Assembly: GCA_001910725.1 (NCBI GenBank) | Contig: MJGA01000008.1 | Span: 434,001 to 498,000 of the forward strand | Length of the DNA: 64,000 bases | Reading direction: 5' to 3' | From: Phanerodontia chrysosporium | Taxonomy: Eukaryota; Basidiomycota; Agaricomycetes; Polyporales; Phanerochaetaceae | Shown here: in pieces, positions 1-8,837 of the stretch | Numbering within the stretch: the stretch's first letter is position 1 | Layout: every line of letters begins with the position of its first letter | Program-made: the position numbers and the translations under genes | The notes under the pieces: generated by a model | Seen by the model: only the letters and a program-made list of their open reading frames with translations | Databases searched by the model: none | What the model was told of the DNA's origin: nothing

Positions 1-103
1 GTAACCCCTGTTGTAGTGCTGGACTAAGGGTGTAATACCCTGTCCAACCAGTTTTAGCTGCGTGGCGTGGAAACCCGCAGTAATACCCCTTTCTCTTCGT
101 TGA

Positions 104-919
104 GGGTTGGCTGGCAGGAAAGCCTTGCGCTTTGCCTGTGTGGAGAAGTTTTCTGGCTTGTGTACACAGGCTGACCCGTGTTTACTAGTGCCTAAAGCTG
201 CTAGGAACCGTTTTGTCCTTGCTAAGGACGAGAGCTCTGGCAAACCCTTGCTTGAGCGCATCAAGATCTCGAACCTTCACCGCTTCAAAGACGTTGGGAA
301 GCCGCGCCCTGCGTACAAGCCTCGCACTACACCCTACACCCCTGTCCCTGGTCGTCGTGAAAGGCTTGCTCGTGAAGCAGACTTGAACGACTTCAAGCAC
401 CAGCTTCAGCTCGAAGACTATCGCAACGAACAGCGCAAGCGCCGCCTACTCGATCGCATCGCGAACGCCCCTCCCCCTCTACCCCTCATCGAACGTATTG
501 AACCTCCCCCTACTCCCCCTATCGAAGTCAAACCCATTCCCAAAGACCTTCGCTTTCACACCAACACTCAGGTCCATCAGCTGCGCGACTACGGACGAAA
601 GTTCAACGGCGCCCTTAACCACTTGGGTCCGTTCTTTCAGAAGCTAGACGAGCAGCGTTTTCGAGTTGGGTTGACTGAACACGAGCTCTACACCTTGGGC
701 TTGTTCAAGGAGAGGTTCGACAACATTCGCAAACACCTTCAGACCATCGTCGAGACGAAGGAGTACACCACGAGGGAGTGGAAGAAGATTTCGAGGGATT
801 TGAAGAAGGCAGGCGCACATAGCTTCGCTGAGCTTAAGCCACGCTTCGCTGAGCATTGCAGGGAGCTGATTCAGGAGTTGGGTGAAGATTGGTTGTTTTT
901 GGAGAAGAACCTCGATTAG
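104..919 (+). CDS. Chromovirus upstream ORF without any ATG, unknown function
   Basis: An open frame of about 270 codons follows a TGA at 101-103 and ends 29 nt before the gag ATG. It contains no methionine codon at all, and bases 1-103 contain no ATG in any frame. The conceptual protein is basic, has a proline-rich middle (around codons 120-145) and a helical, charged C-terminal half. Codon use and length argue against chance. A splice-acceptor-like stretch (ggctggcag) ends at 117, so it may be the second exon of a message that starts upstream, or the N-terminal part of a spliced Gag. I recognise no domain. It is not a usual member of Ty3/Gypsy elements, which have gag and pol only. Confidence 0.55.
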   Translation, partial: GLAGRKALRFACVEKFSGLCTQADPCLLVPKAARNRFVLAKDESSGKPLLERIKISNLHRFKDVGKPRPAYKPRTTPYTPVPGRRERLAREADLNDFKHQLQLEDYRNEQRKRRLLDRIANAPPPLPLIERIEPPPTPPIEVKPIPKDLRFHTNTQVHQLRDYGRKFNGALNHLGPFFQKLDEQRFRVGLTEHELYTLGLFKERFDNIRKHLQTIVETKEYTTREWKKISRDLKKAGAHSFAELKPRFAEHCRELIQELGEDWLFLEKNLD

Positions 920-948
920 TTTTTGTATCTGCGCGTTTTTGAATCAAG

Positions 949-2528
949 ATGTCGCTCAATTCAAATCCTGTTGACTTTGGTTTGCGTTCTGCTTCGAGTT
1001 CAAGTGGCATGGACCCTTGGGGAGCGTTAGAACTCGGCTCTATGGCTGAGGGAGGCCCTACCCCAGTTTTGGCCGCTGCGCCGCTTTCGACCTCTTACGA
1101 AGAGTACAGCCAGTCATGGGTACAAGCCGCTCAGGAAGGACTGACTCCTGGCGACTTCAAGGCCCTCGTTGACAGCCTGGGTAACTGGGTAAAGGCTGAG
1201 ATAGCTCAAGTAAGGTCGGAAATGGGTTCAGAAGTCCTTCGCTTGAAGGAAGCCCTTCGCAAACGCAAAACTGAGGCCAAGACACTTCAGGAGCAGATAG
1301 ACACTCTTGAGCAGACTAGACAGCACTTGTCTGCGCAGATAGCAGAGGCTCAGAACCAAAATCGCGTTTTGCAGAACGCTATGCAGGTGCTGAAGCAGGA
1401 GAACGAGAGCTTGAAAGTGTTGGTTCAGCAAGGCACTAGTGGAGGCAACGTTGGGTTGTCTCAGTCTTTGTTCCCTACCATGAAGGAGCCTGACACCTTT
1501 AATGGTGATAAGGCTAGTAAGCTGGATGACTGGCTCGAGTCGATGGCACTCTGGTTGCGCCACCGTGGCGTAATGGACGACGAAAAGAAGATAGAGACGG
1601 CGATGACTTACCTGCGAGGTTCAGCAAAGAAGGTCATGCAAGAGTACTTCGACAAGGTGGCAGACTCAAAGCCCCTTGGTACTTGGACCAACTTTGTGAA
1701 CGAACTCCAGAAAGGATTCCAACAGACCGACAAGAAGGACAGGGCAAGGGCAGAGTTTGAGCAGCTTGTCAGCAAGAAAGGAACGAACGAGAAGACTTTC
1801 AATGAGTTTGCTGCTCGTTTCCGTTCGCTGGCTCGCCAAACTGGCTTCTCCAACGAGGAACTGTTGGTCAAAGCCTATGCCCATACCCCTCGTGCCGCCG
1901 CCGATGTACTGGCAGCCCGTGGTCGTGCTCAGTGGGCTACGACCTGGGATGGTTGGTTGAAGGATGTTCAGGAGATTCTGCAGGATCAACGTCTCTTGAC
2001 GGGCACCGTACTCTCTGGACAGCCTCAGTCGTCGAAAGACCCTGACGCTATGGATGTCGACGCCTTGAAGAAGGGCTCAGCCCAGGGTAAAGGCAAGACA
2101 GCCAAAGTTCAGAAGGTTGCCATGTCGTTCGAGGAGGCGAAGAAGAAAGGCTGCTGCGCTCAGTGTGGAGGCAAAGGCCACATCGCCAAGGAGTGTCCAT
2201 CGAAGAAGAACAACTCAGGTTCTTCGACGTCGTCGAGTAAAACCACCAATGCACCGGTGGCCAGTTCGTCAAAGGCTTCGCCTTCAAAGGGAAAGGAGAA
2301 GGATAAGGGCTCTCGCCACACGAAGAACAGCGTGCGCGAGGTGTACGCCAGTGACTCGGAGAGATTCCAGGAGGTAGCCTCTGACGAGGAATCGAGCTCA
2401 GATAGCTCAGAAGAAGAAGATACCCCAAGACCAAGCACAAGAAGAAGTCATCTTCGAAGGAGAAGGCGCAGAAGATTAACCGCGTGGTATTCTCAGACGA
2501 TGAGGATTTTCTGCAGGGACCGATGTAG
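949..2528 (+). CDS. Gag capsid/nucleocapsid protein, one apparent frameshift
   Basis: ATG at 949. A coiled-coil stretch (about 1190-1430) precedes a retrotransposon gag capsid domain (about 1500-1990, conserved tryptophans and the WxxF-type helices) and a CCHC zinc knuckle at about 2152-2200 (C-x2-C-x4-H-x4-C). Gag forms the particle and packages the RNA. The 949 frame runs to 2592, but its end turns into arginine-rich nonsense after about 2422. One frame back, from the CCCC run near 2422-2426, the sequence continues as an acidic/lysine-rich tail and stops at TAG 2526-2528. I therefore take the true Gag end as 2528, with a one-base deletion (or sequencing error) in the C run. Confidence 0.85.
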
Positions 2529-5500
2529 AGTCTGCGACATCTGGTCCGTTTTTAGATTTCCTTTACCCTCCCGACTCAGTAGAATGTATTAGATCAGTTT
2601 TGGAATCGAGAAAAGTCTCTAGTTTACCCTCTAAATCGAGCTTTATCGTTCCAGTAACTTTGAGTCAGGGTAAGGAAATCAGAGTGCAGACTACCGCGCT
2701 GGTTGATTCAGGGGCCTATGCTGTGTTCATTAGCCATCGCTTCGTCAAGAAGCATAAGCTGAAGACGAACCAGCTGGCCAGGGAGATACGCGTTTACAAC
2801 GCAGATGGCTCCAGGAACAAGTGTGGCAGTATTGAGGAGTACGCTTGGCTCGACGTAGCCGTAGGGGACCATGTCTCCAGACAAGCATGCCTCATTACAG
2901 ATCTGGGTGGAAAGGACATGTTCCTCGGCTTTAGCTACTTGAAGAAGCATAATCCCGAGATAGATTGGGATAAGGGCGAGTGGAAGTACTCCAGATGCCC
3001 AGATTCTTGTCGCTTTACCAGCCACAAGGCTCAAGTAGCGCAAGCAGAGCTCGAAGAACCTATGGATGAGGACTTCGAGGAGGAAGAAGAGGAGCCTTGG
3101 CTCCAGTGGGTCGACCCTTCCACCCCAGATGGCCGCGTTTTGGCATTAACTTGCCGGAAGATCGCAGCGATGTGCAGTATTCGTTCGCTGGAGGGAATCG
3201 AGGGCTGGGAGCAGCTTGTCCCTGCACAGTATCAAGACTATGGGGACGTGTTTTCGAAGCGTGCAAGCGAACGGTTACCCGTACGAAAGCCTTACGACCA
3301 CGCTGTCGAGTTTATCGACGGAGCTACCCTACCTCGACCAGCTCGTAATTACTCGCTGTCGCCAGAAGAGAGGAATTCTCTGGACGAGTGGATTCAGGAG
3401 AATCTCGCCAAGGGATACATCAGACCAAGTAAATCCCCGCTGGCAGCACCAGTCTTTTTCGTGAAGAAGAAGGACGGTTCATTGCGCTTGGTGCAGGACT
3501 ACAGAAAGCTGAACGAAGTCGTTAAGAAAGACCGCTTCCCTATACCCAAGATCTCAGACCTTATAGATCGACTATCTAAGGCTAGTATATACACCAAGAT
3601 TGACCTTAGATGGGGGTATAACAACGTCAGAATCAAGGAAGGAGACGAGTGGAAGCTGGCCTTCATCACACCTTTCGGTTTATACGAACCTACAGTGATG
3701 TTCTTCGGCCTCAGCAATGCACCAGCAACCTTTCAGCGCATGATGAACCATATTCTCGACGATCTGATTCGAGAAGGGCATGTCATGGTCTACCTAGACG
3801 ACATTCTCATCTTCACGAATGACTTGGACCACCATCGGCGATTAGTTCGCGAGGTATTGCAGCGGCTACGCGACAATGACCTGTTCGCTAAGCCAGAAAA
3901 ATGCTTCTTCGAGACGGATAGCATTGAATACCTCGGAATGATCATCAGCAAGGGGTCGGTTCAGATGGATCCATCGAAGGTAGATGGCGTTTTATCTTGG
4001 CCCATACCCAAAAGGGTCAAAGATGTCCAGGCTTTCCTGGGTTTTGCTAACTTCTACCGACGGTTTATTCGAGACTTTGGCAAGATTGTTCGCCCATTGT
4101 CAGAGCTTACCCGCAAAGGCAAAGAGTGGGAATGGGGGCCTGAGCAGCAGGATGCCTTCGATACACTCAAAAGAGCGTTCACTACTGCGCCTATTCTCAA
4201 GATTCCAGACGACGAGCACCCTTTTAGGCTCGAATGCGATTCGTCAGACTTTGCTACGGGGGCTGTACTTGAGCAACTGGGCGAGGATGGCCTTTGGCAC
4301 CCTGTCGCGTTTTACTCCAAGGCGCTAGGCGTACATGAGCGCAACTACGAGATATACGACAAGGAGATGCTAGCCATCATCCGCGCATTGAAGGAATGGC
4401 GCCACCACTTGGAGGGACACCCTCTACCATTCGACATATGGTCAGATCACCAGAATTTGACCTATTTCCGCAAGGCGCAAGACTTGACGCGACGCCAAGC
4501 ACGTTGGAGTCTTTTCCTCACACGTTTCCACTTCAAGTTGGAGCACAAGCCTGGAAAGACGATGAAGCGGGCTGATCCAATGTCCAGGAGGCCAGATCAT
4601 GAATTGGGGGTGGATTGCGACAATCGTGAAAAAGTCCTTTTGAAGCCAGAATATTTCGCGATTCGAGCCATGCAACCAACCCATTCATCGATAGTGGACG
4701 ATAGCAAACTGCTAGAAAGGATCAGAAAAGCCCTGCTGGACGACGAAGTCACCAAGTCGTACAAAGACCTGATGTTGAAAGGACCAAGAGAGTTCGGGAA
4801 GGACTTAGCGGAATGGCACCTCGAGGACGGGCTACTACTGCACCGAGGCAAGGTGTATGTGCCCAAGGACGACGAGATTAGGGCGGATCTACTCAAGTTA
4901 CACCACGACTTCCCTGGGGCTGGACACCCTGGACGATGGAAGACGTTGGAGTTGCTGTCGCGCAACTACTGGTGGCCAGGAATGTCGGTTTACGTCAAGA
5001 AGTACGTCGCAGGTTGCGAAGTTTGCCAGTCGCATAAAAACGTCAACCAGAAGCCTGCTGGCCTGCTACAACCGAACGAGGTTCCGTCGGAACCCTGGGA
5101 GATAATCTCATGCGATATGATCACGGACTTGCCTGAGTCGGACGGTTACAACGCTATCTTCGTAGTCGTTTGCCGCTTAACCAAGCGAGCACATTTCCTC
5201 CCCATCACCAAGGAGTTTTCAGCCAAGGATCTGGGAAATTTGCTCTATGAGCGTGTTTGGCCTTTGCACGGCCTACCCAGACAGATCATTTCGGATAGAG
5301 GAACGCAGTTCGCCGCGAAACTCTTCCAGGAATGGTGCAGACTCCTGGGGATCAAGTCAGCAATGACTACAGCGTTTCACCCTCAGGCAGACGGTCAGAC
5401 CGAGCGAGTTAATCAGTCATTGGAGCAATATCTGCGCTGCTACACAAGCTTCAGGCAGGACGACTGGGCGTACCTTTTGCCCTCTGCCGAGTTTGCGTAC

Positions 5501-6661
5501 AACAACCAGGCGCATGAAAGCACCAAGAACTCGCCATTCTTCGTCGAATATGGCCGTCATCCACGCATGTTCCCAGAGCAGGACCGTGTTACAAGGTTGT
5601 CAGAACTGGACGACTGGACGAAGCTTAGACAGGAGGCCCAAGATCAGGCGAAAGCCGCGCTCGTGCTGGCTGCAGAGCGAATGAAGTGGTACTACGACCA
5701 GGGTAAATCAGAACCCTTGTTCAAGGTCGGAGACCGTGTTTGGCTTGACGCAAAGGATCTGAACCTTCGGGTTCCCTCCAAGAAACTGGCACCAAAGCGA
5801 GTAGGCCCTTACGAGATCGTAGAGCAGCTGGGACCGGTCACCTTCAAGCTGAAGTTACCAGCCCATGTGAAGATTCACCCGGTCTTCCACGCAAGCAAGC
5901 TCACGAAGCACGTCGAGGATGAGGTTGCCAATCGCACGCGCAAACCCCTACCACCCATTCGTGTGGGTGATGACGAGGAGTACGAGGTCGAGCAGATCGT
6001 AGATGCACAGCCAGACTCTAAAGGCCGTGTTATGTACCGAGTACGGTGGAGAGGCTACGATGAGCATAGCGACACATGGGAATACTTGCCCAATCTCAAG
6101 CACGCTATGGCGAAGGTCAAACAATTCCACAGGAAATACCCAGATGCGCCGAAGGCAATTTCCCTTCTGCAACGCCACCACGACGAGGAGGATGAGTTTT
6201 TCGTGCGCGAACTCGCGCTACTCCAATCTTGGGGAGCAGACGACCAGTTCGAGGTCGAGCTCATGAACAAGGACGCAAAACTCCCCTCACGTGGCTCGCC
6301 AGAAAGTGCAGGGTTGGATCTTTTCATCACGGAAGACCTTACGCTCAAGCCCCATGATCGCAAGCTAGCGTCAACGGGCCTTCGAATGTGTACTCCACCA
6401 GGTACCTACGCTCGAGTCGCACCACGGAGTGGCCTCAGCCTCAGAGGCATCGACATAGGAGCAGGCGTTATTGACCGAGATTATCGAGGGGAGCTCAAAA
6501 TTCTACTCATCAACAACTCGCCCGACACCTTTACTTTCCACAAGGGTGATCGTGTCGCTCAACTCGTGCTCGAAAGAATCTCCTACGCCGAACCAACTCC
6601 GGTTTCTCGCCTCGACTCAACCATTCGCAGCAGCGATGGTTTTGGCTCCACTGGTATTTAG
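2504..6661 (+). CDS. Pol polyprotein: protease-RT-RNase H-integrase-chromodomain-dUTPase
   Basis: The frame opens at 2504 and overlaps the Gag tail by 25 nt in the -1 frame, so Pol is probably made by -1 frameshifting. There is no good ATG start; the overlap contains a TTTT run at 2507-2510. Domains: aspartic protease (DSG at 2705-2713), reverse transcriptase (YLDD at 3791-3802), RNase H (from about 4220), integrase with an HHCC finger (about 4920-5040) and a D,D-35-E triad at codons 5114, 5294 and 5402, chromodomain (about 5972-6130) and dUTPase (about 6250-6660) with all five trimeric dUTPase motifs in order, including the catalytic aspartate motif near 6470 and the C-terminal glycine-rich phenylalanine motif. 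All catalytic residues checked are present. Products act in the virus-like particle and nucleus; the chromodomain is expected to steer integration to marked chromatin. Confidence 0.95.
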   Translation, partial: GFSAGTDVESATSGPFLDFLYPPDSVECIRSVLESRKVSSLPSKSSFIVPVTLSQGKEIRVQTTALVDSGAYAVFISHRFVKKHKLKTNQLAREIRVYNADGSRNKCGSIEEYAWLDVAVGDHVSRQACLITDLGGKDMFLGFSYLKKHNPEIDWDKGEWKYSRCPDSCRFTSHKAQVAQAELEEPMDEDFEEEEEEPWLQWVDPSTPDGRVLALTCRKIAAMCSIRSLEGIEGWEQLVPAQYQDYGDVFSKRASERLPVRKPYDHAVEFIDGATLPRPARNYSLSPEERNSLDEWIQENLAKGYIRPSKSPLAAPVFFVKKKDGSLRLVQDYRKLNEVVKKDRFPIPKISDLIDRLSKASIYTKIDLRWGYNNVRIKEGDEWKLAFITPFGLYEPTVMFFGLSNAPATFQRMMNHILDDLIREGHVMVYLDDILIFTNDLDHHRRLVREVLQRLRDNDLFAKPEKCFFETDSIEYLGMIISKGSVQMDPSKVDGVLSWPIPKRVKDVQAFLGFANFYRRFIRDFGKIVRPLSELTRKGKEWEWGPEQQDAFDTLKRAFTTAPILKIPDDEHPFRLECDSSDFATGAVLEQLGEDGLWHPVAFYSKALGVHERNYEIYDKEMLAIIRALKEWRHHLEGHPLPFDIWSDHQNLTYFRKAQDLTRRQARWSLFLTRFHFKLEHKPGKTMKRADPMSRRPDHELGVDCDNREKVLLKPEYFAIRAMQPTHSSIVDDSKLLERIRKALLDDEVTKSYKDLMLKGPREFGKDLAEWHLEDGLLLHRGKVYVPKDDEIRADLLKLHHDFPGAGHPGRWKTLELLSRNYWWPGMSVYVKKYVAGCEVCQSHKNVNQKPAGLLQPNEVPSEPWEIISCDMITDLPESDGYNAIFVVVCRLTKRAHFLPITKEFSAKDLGNLLYERVWPLHGLPRQIISDRGTQFAAKLFQEWCRLLGIKSAMTTAFHPQADGQTERVNQSLEQYLRCYTSFRQDDWAYLLPSAEFAYNNQAHESTKNSPFFVEYGRHPRMFPEQDRVTRLSELDDWTKLRQEAQDQAKAALVLAAERMKWYYDQGKSEPLFKVGDRVWLDAKDLNLRVPSKKLAPKRVGPYEIVEQLGPVTFKLKLPAHVKIHPVFHASKLTKHVEDEVANRTRKPLPPIRVGDDEEYEVEQIVDAQPDSKGRVMYRVRWRGYDEHSDTWEYLPNLKHAMAKVKQFHRKYPDAPKAISLLQRHHDEEDEFFVRELALLQSWGADDQFEVELMNKDAKLPSRGSPESAGLDLFITEDLTLKPHDRKLASTGLRMCTPPGTYARVAPRSGLSLRGIDIGAGVIDRDYRGELKILLINNSPDTFTFHKGDRVAQLVLERISYAEPTPVSRLDSTIRSSDGFGSTGI

Positions 6662-6808
6662 GCTTCACCAGGAGGTTCAGCTAGAATTGGGGGTAATGTC
6701 ACAGTTTTTCGTCTCAACCCTTAGGGTTAGGGGCAGCAGGTGACAGAAGCGGTTACTCCGAACTGTGACATGCAGAAGCGCTGGAGTGACAGCCCTAGGC
6801 TCGGGGCT

Positions 6809-6846
6809 GGTCACGTGATACGGCGGTCACGTGATGCGCACACGTG
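6809..6846 (+). promoter_or_regulatory. Triple CACGTG (E-box-like) cluster in U3
   Basis: Three CACGTG palindromes sit within 35 bp (6812, 6828, 6841). CACGTG is the core bound by bHLH factors of fungi in general (for example the Pho4 and Cbf1 families); which factor binds here is inference. Confidence 0.45.
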
Positions 6847-7114
6847 CGGTATCCCAGGGTCACATGGTCGAAGGTCTAGAAGCAGGCAAGGGTCTGGAAG
6901 CGCCGAGACACTCCGGAATGGACTAGAAAGCCCTGGAGGTCTCTGGACAGGTCCGGACAGTGCTGGAACGTTCTGGAGGTTTCTGGGACATCGTAGGAAC
7001 ATTTAGGAACGTGTAGGAGAATGTAGGAATGCCTGTAGGGCACTAGCCAATAGCGTAGTAGGTATTAGATAGCTAGGACCCTGAACACCGGTCCCTGGGG
7101 ACCTGGTGCACATG

Positions 7115-7122
7115 TATATAAA
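7115..7122 (+). promoter_or_regulatory. TATA box of the LTR promoter
   Basis: TATATAAA lies about 420 bp into the LTR, downstream of the three CACGTG motifs, which fits a U3 promoter. The transcript would start near 7145. Confidence 0.6.
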
Positions 7123-7269
7123 CCCTGAGGGCTGGGGTGCCTCCCCAGCTTCAATCTCATCGCATCTCACCTCTCTAGTCTCTATACCTCGTCTTCAAGC
7201 TTGGCTACACCCTTTGTAGTCCAAGTAAACCTTTGCCAGTGAGTATTGCTGGTTGGTTTGGTGTATAGG

Positions 7270-8541
7270 CGCTAGGGCAGCGCATTTTTGTGATAGTGTG
7301 CAACCGGTGTCTTCGATGACGATGTGTGCATCAGGACAGAGTGTCGGAGGTATCTGACTGAGAACACGGAGATAGAGAGCGAACGGATTAACGCGGATAA
7401 GTGCGAGTTGCATGGCACGAATCCACGGAGATGGAATGTCGTTAGCAAGATCTTGGTGAGGGGCATGCTGAGGCATGAATCCATCGTACAGTATCCATCG
7501 AACGGAGGAGTTCGCGTGGCTTGGACGGACGCGGTGATAGACCTTGCCTTGAATGGCTATAAATCCGTGTTCGCCTCCGTAGTCCGGGAACTCTGCGGTG
7601 GTCTCCATCGATGCGAAGGAAAAGACGAGGTTCAGGTGGCGAGAGAGTTCGGAGATGCGAGGGTGGTGAATGAAGTCGTTGTACTCAACTGGTAAAGGGG
7701 GCAGAGAAGGAGCGGCATTGAGGCGCGAGCCGCGAGGACCACAGCAGAATCCGGGTGTTTCGCCGGTGAGGAGAGGGAGTTGGCAGTACGGGCATGAATG
7801 ATTGCGGGTACGACGACCGCCCCATGTGAGCACAACGGGATGTAGCGGTGCGACGACCCAGCAGTGCGGTGCAGGCTGTACGGCAGTATCAACGTTGTCC
7901 ATAGCGCTGATGCAGTACTCCATATGTGTTGTACAACTTAGCTGGTAAGATATAATAATCAAGCTAGGCAGACTCACGGAGAACGACCGGCGTGGGGGAT
8001 GACGGCAGGATGAAAGACGGTGACACGTCCTCTTTCGGTCTGTTTGAGACTGAAGCACACCGAGTCCAACGCACGATCACACAGTATGAGGAGGATGTTA
8101 AAGAGAGCACTATTCATTGAGAGCACTTGAGAAAGGAAAACGTATAAAGGCAGTGAACATGAGCGGGAGAACACAGAGAGGAAAGCTAGGAAGCGCCTAT
8201 AGCGCGCACTGTCGTCGACGATGAGCTCGGAACGTTCTCTCGCGATTAAGACGAAATACTCTGCAAGGAGGGCATCGAGCTGTGTGTCGAAAAGCTGTCG
8301 GTTGTGGTCTGAAGTAGCGGTAAGTACTATTTCTGACAACAGGTGTGTAGCGCGGACAGCACGGCAAAAACTTGTGGAGCCAGCGGAGAGATTGGCCCCG
8401 TACGTGCAGTGCACATGATGAACGCCACGAGACTGAGTGTTGCACGTAAACGTGAGAAAGAAGTCAGGATGGTCGGCCGGAAATCGAGAACTGTCGGGCA
8501 CAGGCGCAATCGTGACAATGGTGTCAGTGGTCGATGCCGCG
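7270..8541 (-). pseudogene. Helitron-like helicase gene, 5' fragment truncated at the LTR
   Basis: Minus-strand reading frames splice cleanly: an exon ending at 7978, a 71-nt intron 7907-7977 (gtgagt...cag) and an exon from 7906 towards the LTR. The second exon has the layout of the N-terminal part of fungal Helitron helicase-like proteins: a C-x2-C and CC zinc-binding-like segment, a phenylalanine-rich segment, then a conserved FIAIQGKVYHRV-type motif and a following WxLYDGF motif. Resemblance fades near 7270-7330, where the LTR starts, and no Rep or helicase motifs are present in the window. An upstream exon around 8626-8737 (with a C-x2-C-x2-C cluster) may belong to it but does not join in phase. 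I read this as the remains of a Helitron gene cut by the chromovirus; the identification rests on motif pattern only. Confidence 0.55.
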
Positions 8542-8837
8542 CTGCAATGGTGATTCTAGTCAGCACAACCATAGCAAAGTCACCGAACGGGTGAATGAGC
8601 ATTAGCTTAGAAGAAGGACGCTCACCGATAGCAACAGAGCACCGACCACACAGAGTGCAGGTATCGAAGACAGCGATGGGCAAAGGAGGGCATGACGGGA
8701 AGGCTGCAGAGGGCCACACGACGACGACATCTCTCATAAGAAACGGGAGTAAACACACGACATTGATTCACGGATACAAATACAAAAAGGGTACATGAGC
8801 GGAAGGTAAAGTAAAGACCAGGCGCACGAAAGTCACC

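Larger units (their letters stand above)
1..7260 (+). mobile_element. Ty3/Gypsy chromovirus LTR retrotransposon (5' LTR outside window)
   Basis: The region holds, in order, an upstream ORF (104-919), gag with a CCHC zinc knuckle (from 949), pol (protease, reverse transcriptase, RNase H, integrase, chromodomain, dUTPase; to 6661), a G-run resembling a polypurine tract at 6689-6693 and a 3' LTR starting TGTCACAG at 6697. Order RT-RH-IN plus a chromodomain places it among Ty3/Gypsy chromoviruses. No copy of the 3' LTR sequence is seen at the left end, so the 5' LTR and primer-binding site lie before position 1. The right border is not exact because the partner LTR and target-site duplication cannot be compared. 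Coding capacity is nearly intact (one apparent frameshift in gag), which suggests a fairly young insertion. Confidence 0.93.
6697..7260 (+). repeat. 3' LTR of the chromovirus
   Basis: The LTR begins TGTCACAG right after the G-run at 6689-6693. It holds three CACGTG palindromes (6812-6817, 6828-6833, 6841-6846), the first two inside a repeated GGTCACGTGAT, then short repeats of TAGGAAC/TAGGAA type (about 6993-7030) and a TATA box at 7115-7122. The end near 7240-7265 is inferred from where the neighbouring Helitron-like reading frame loses family resemblance; no CA terminus can be proven without the other LTR. Confidence 0.75.
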
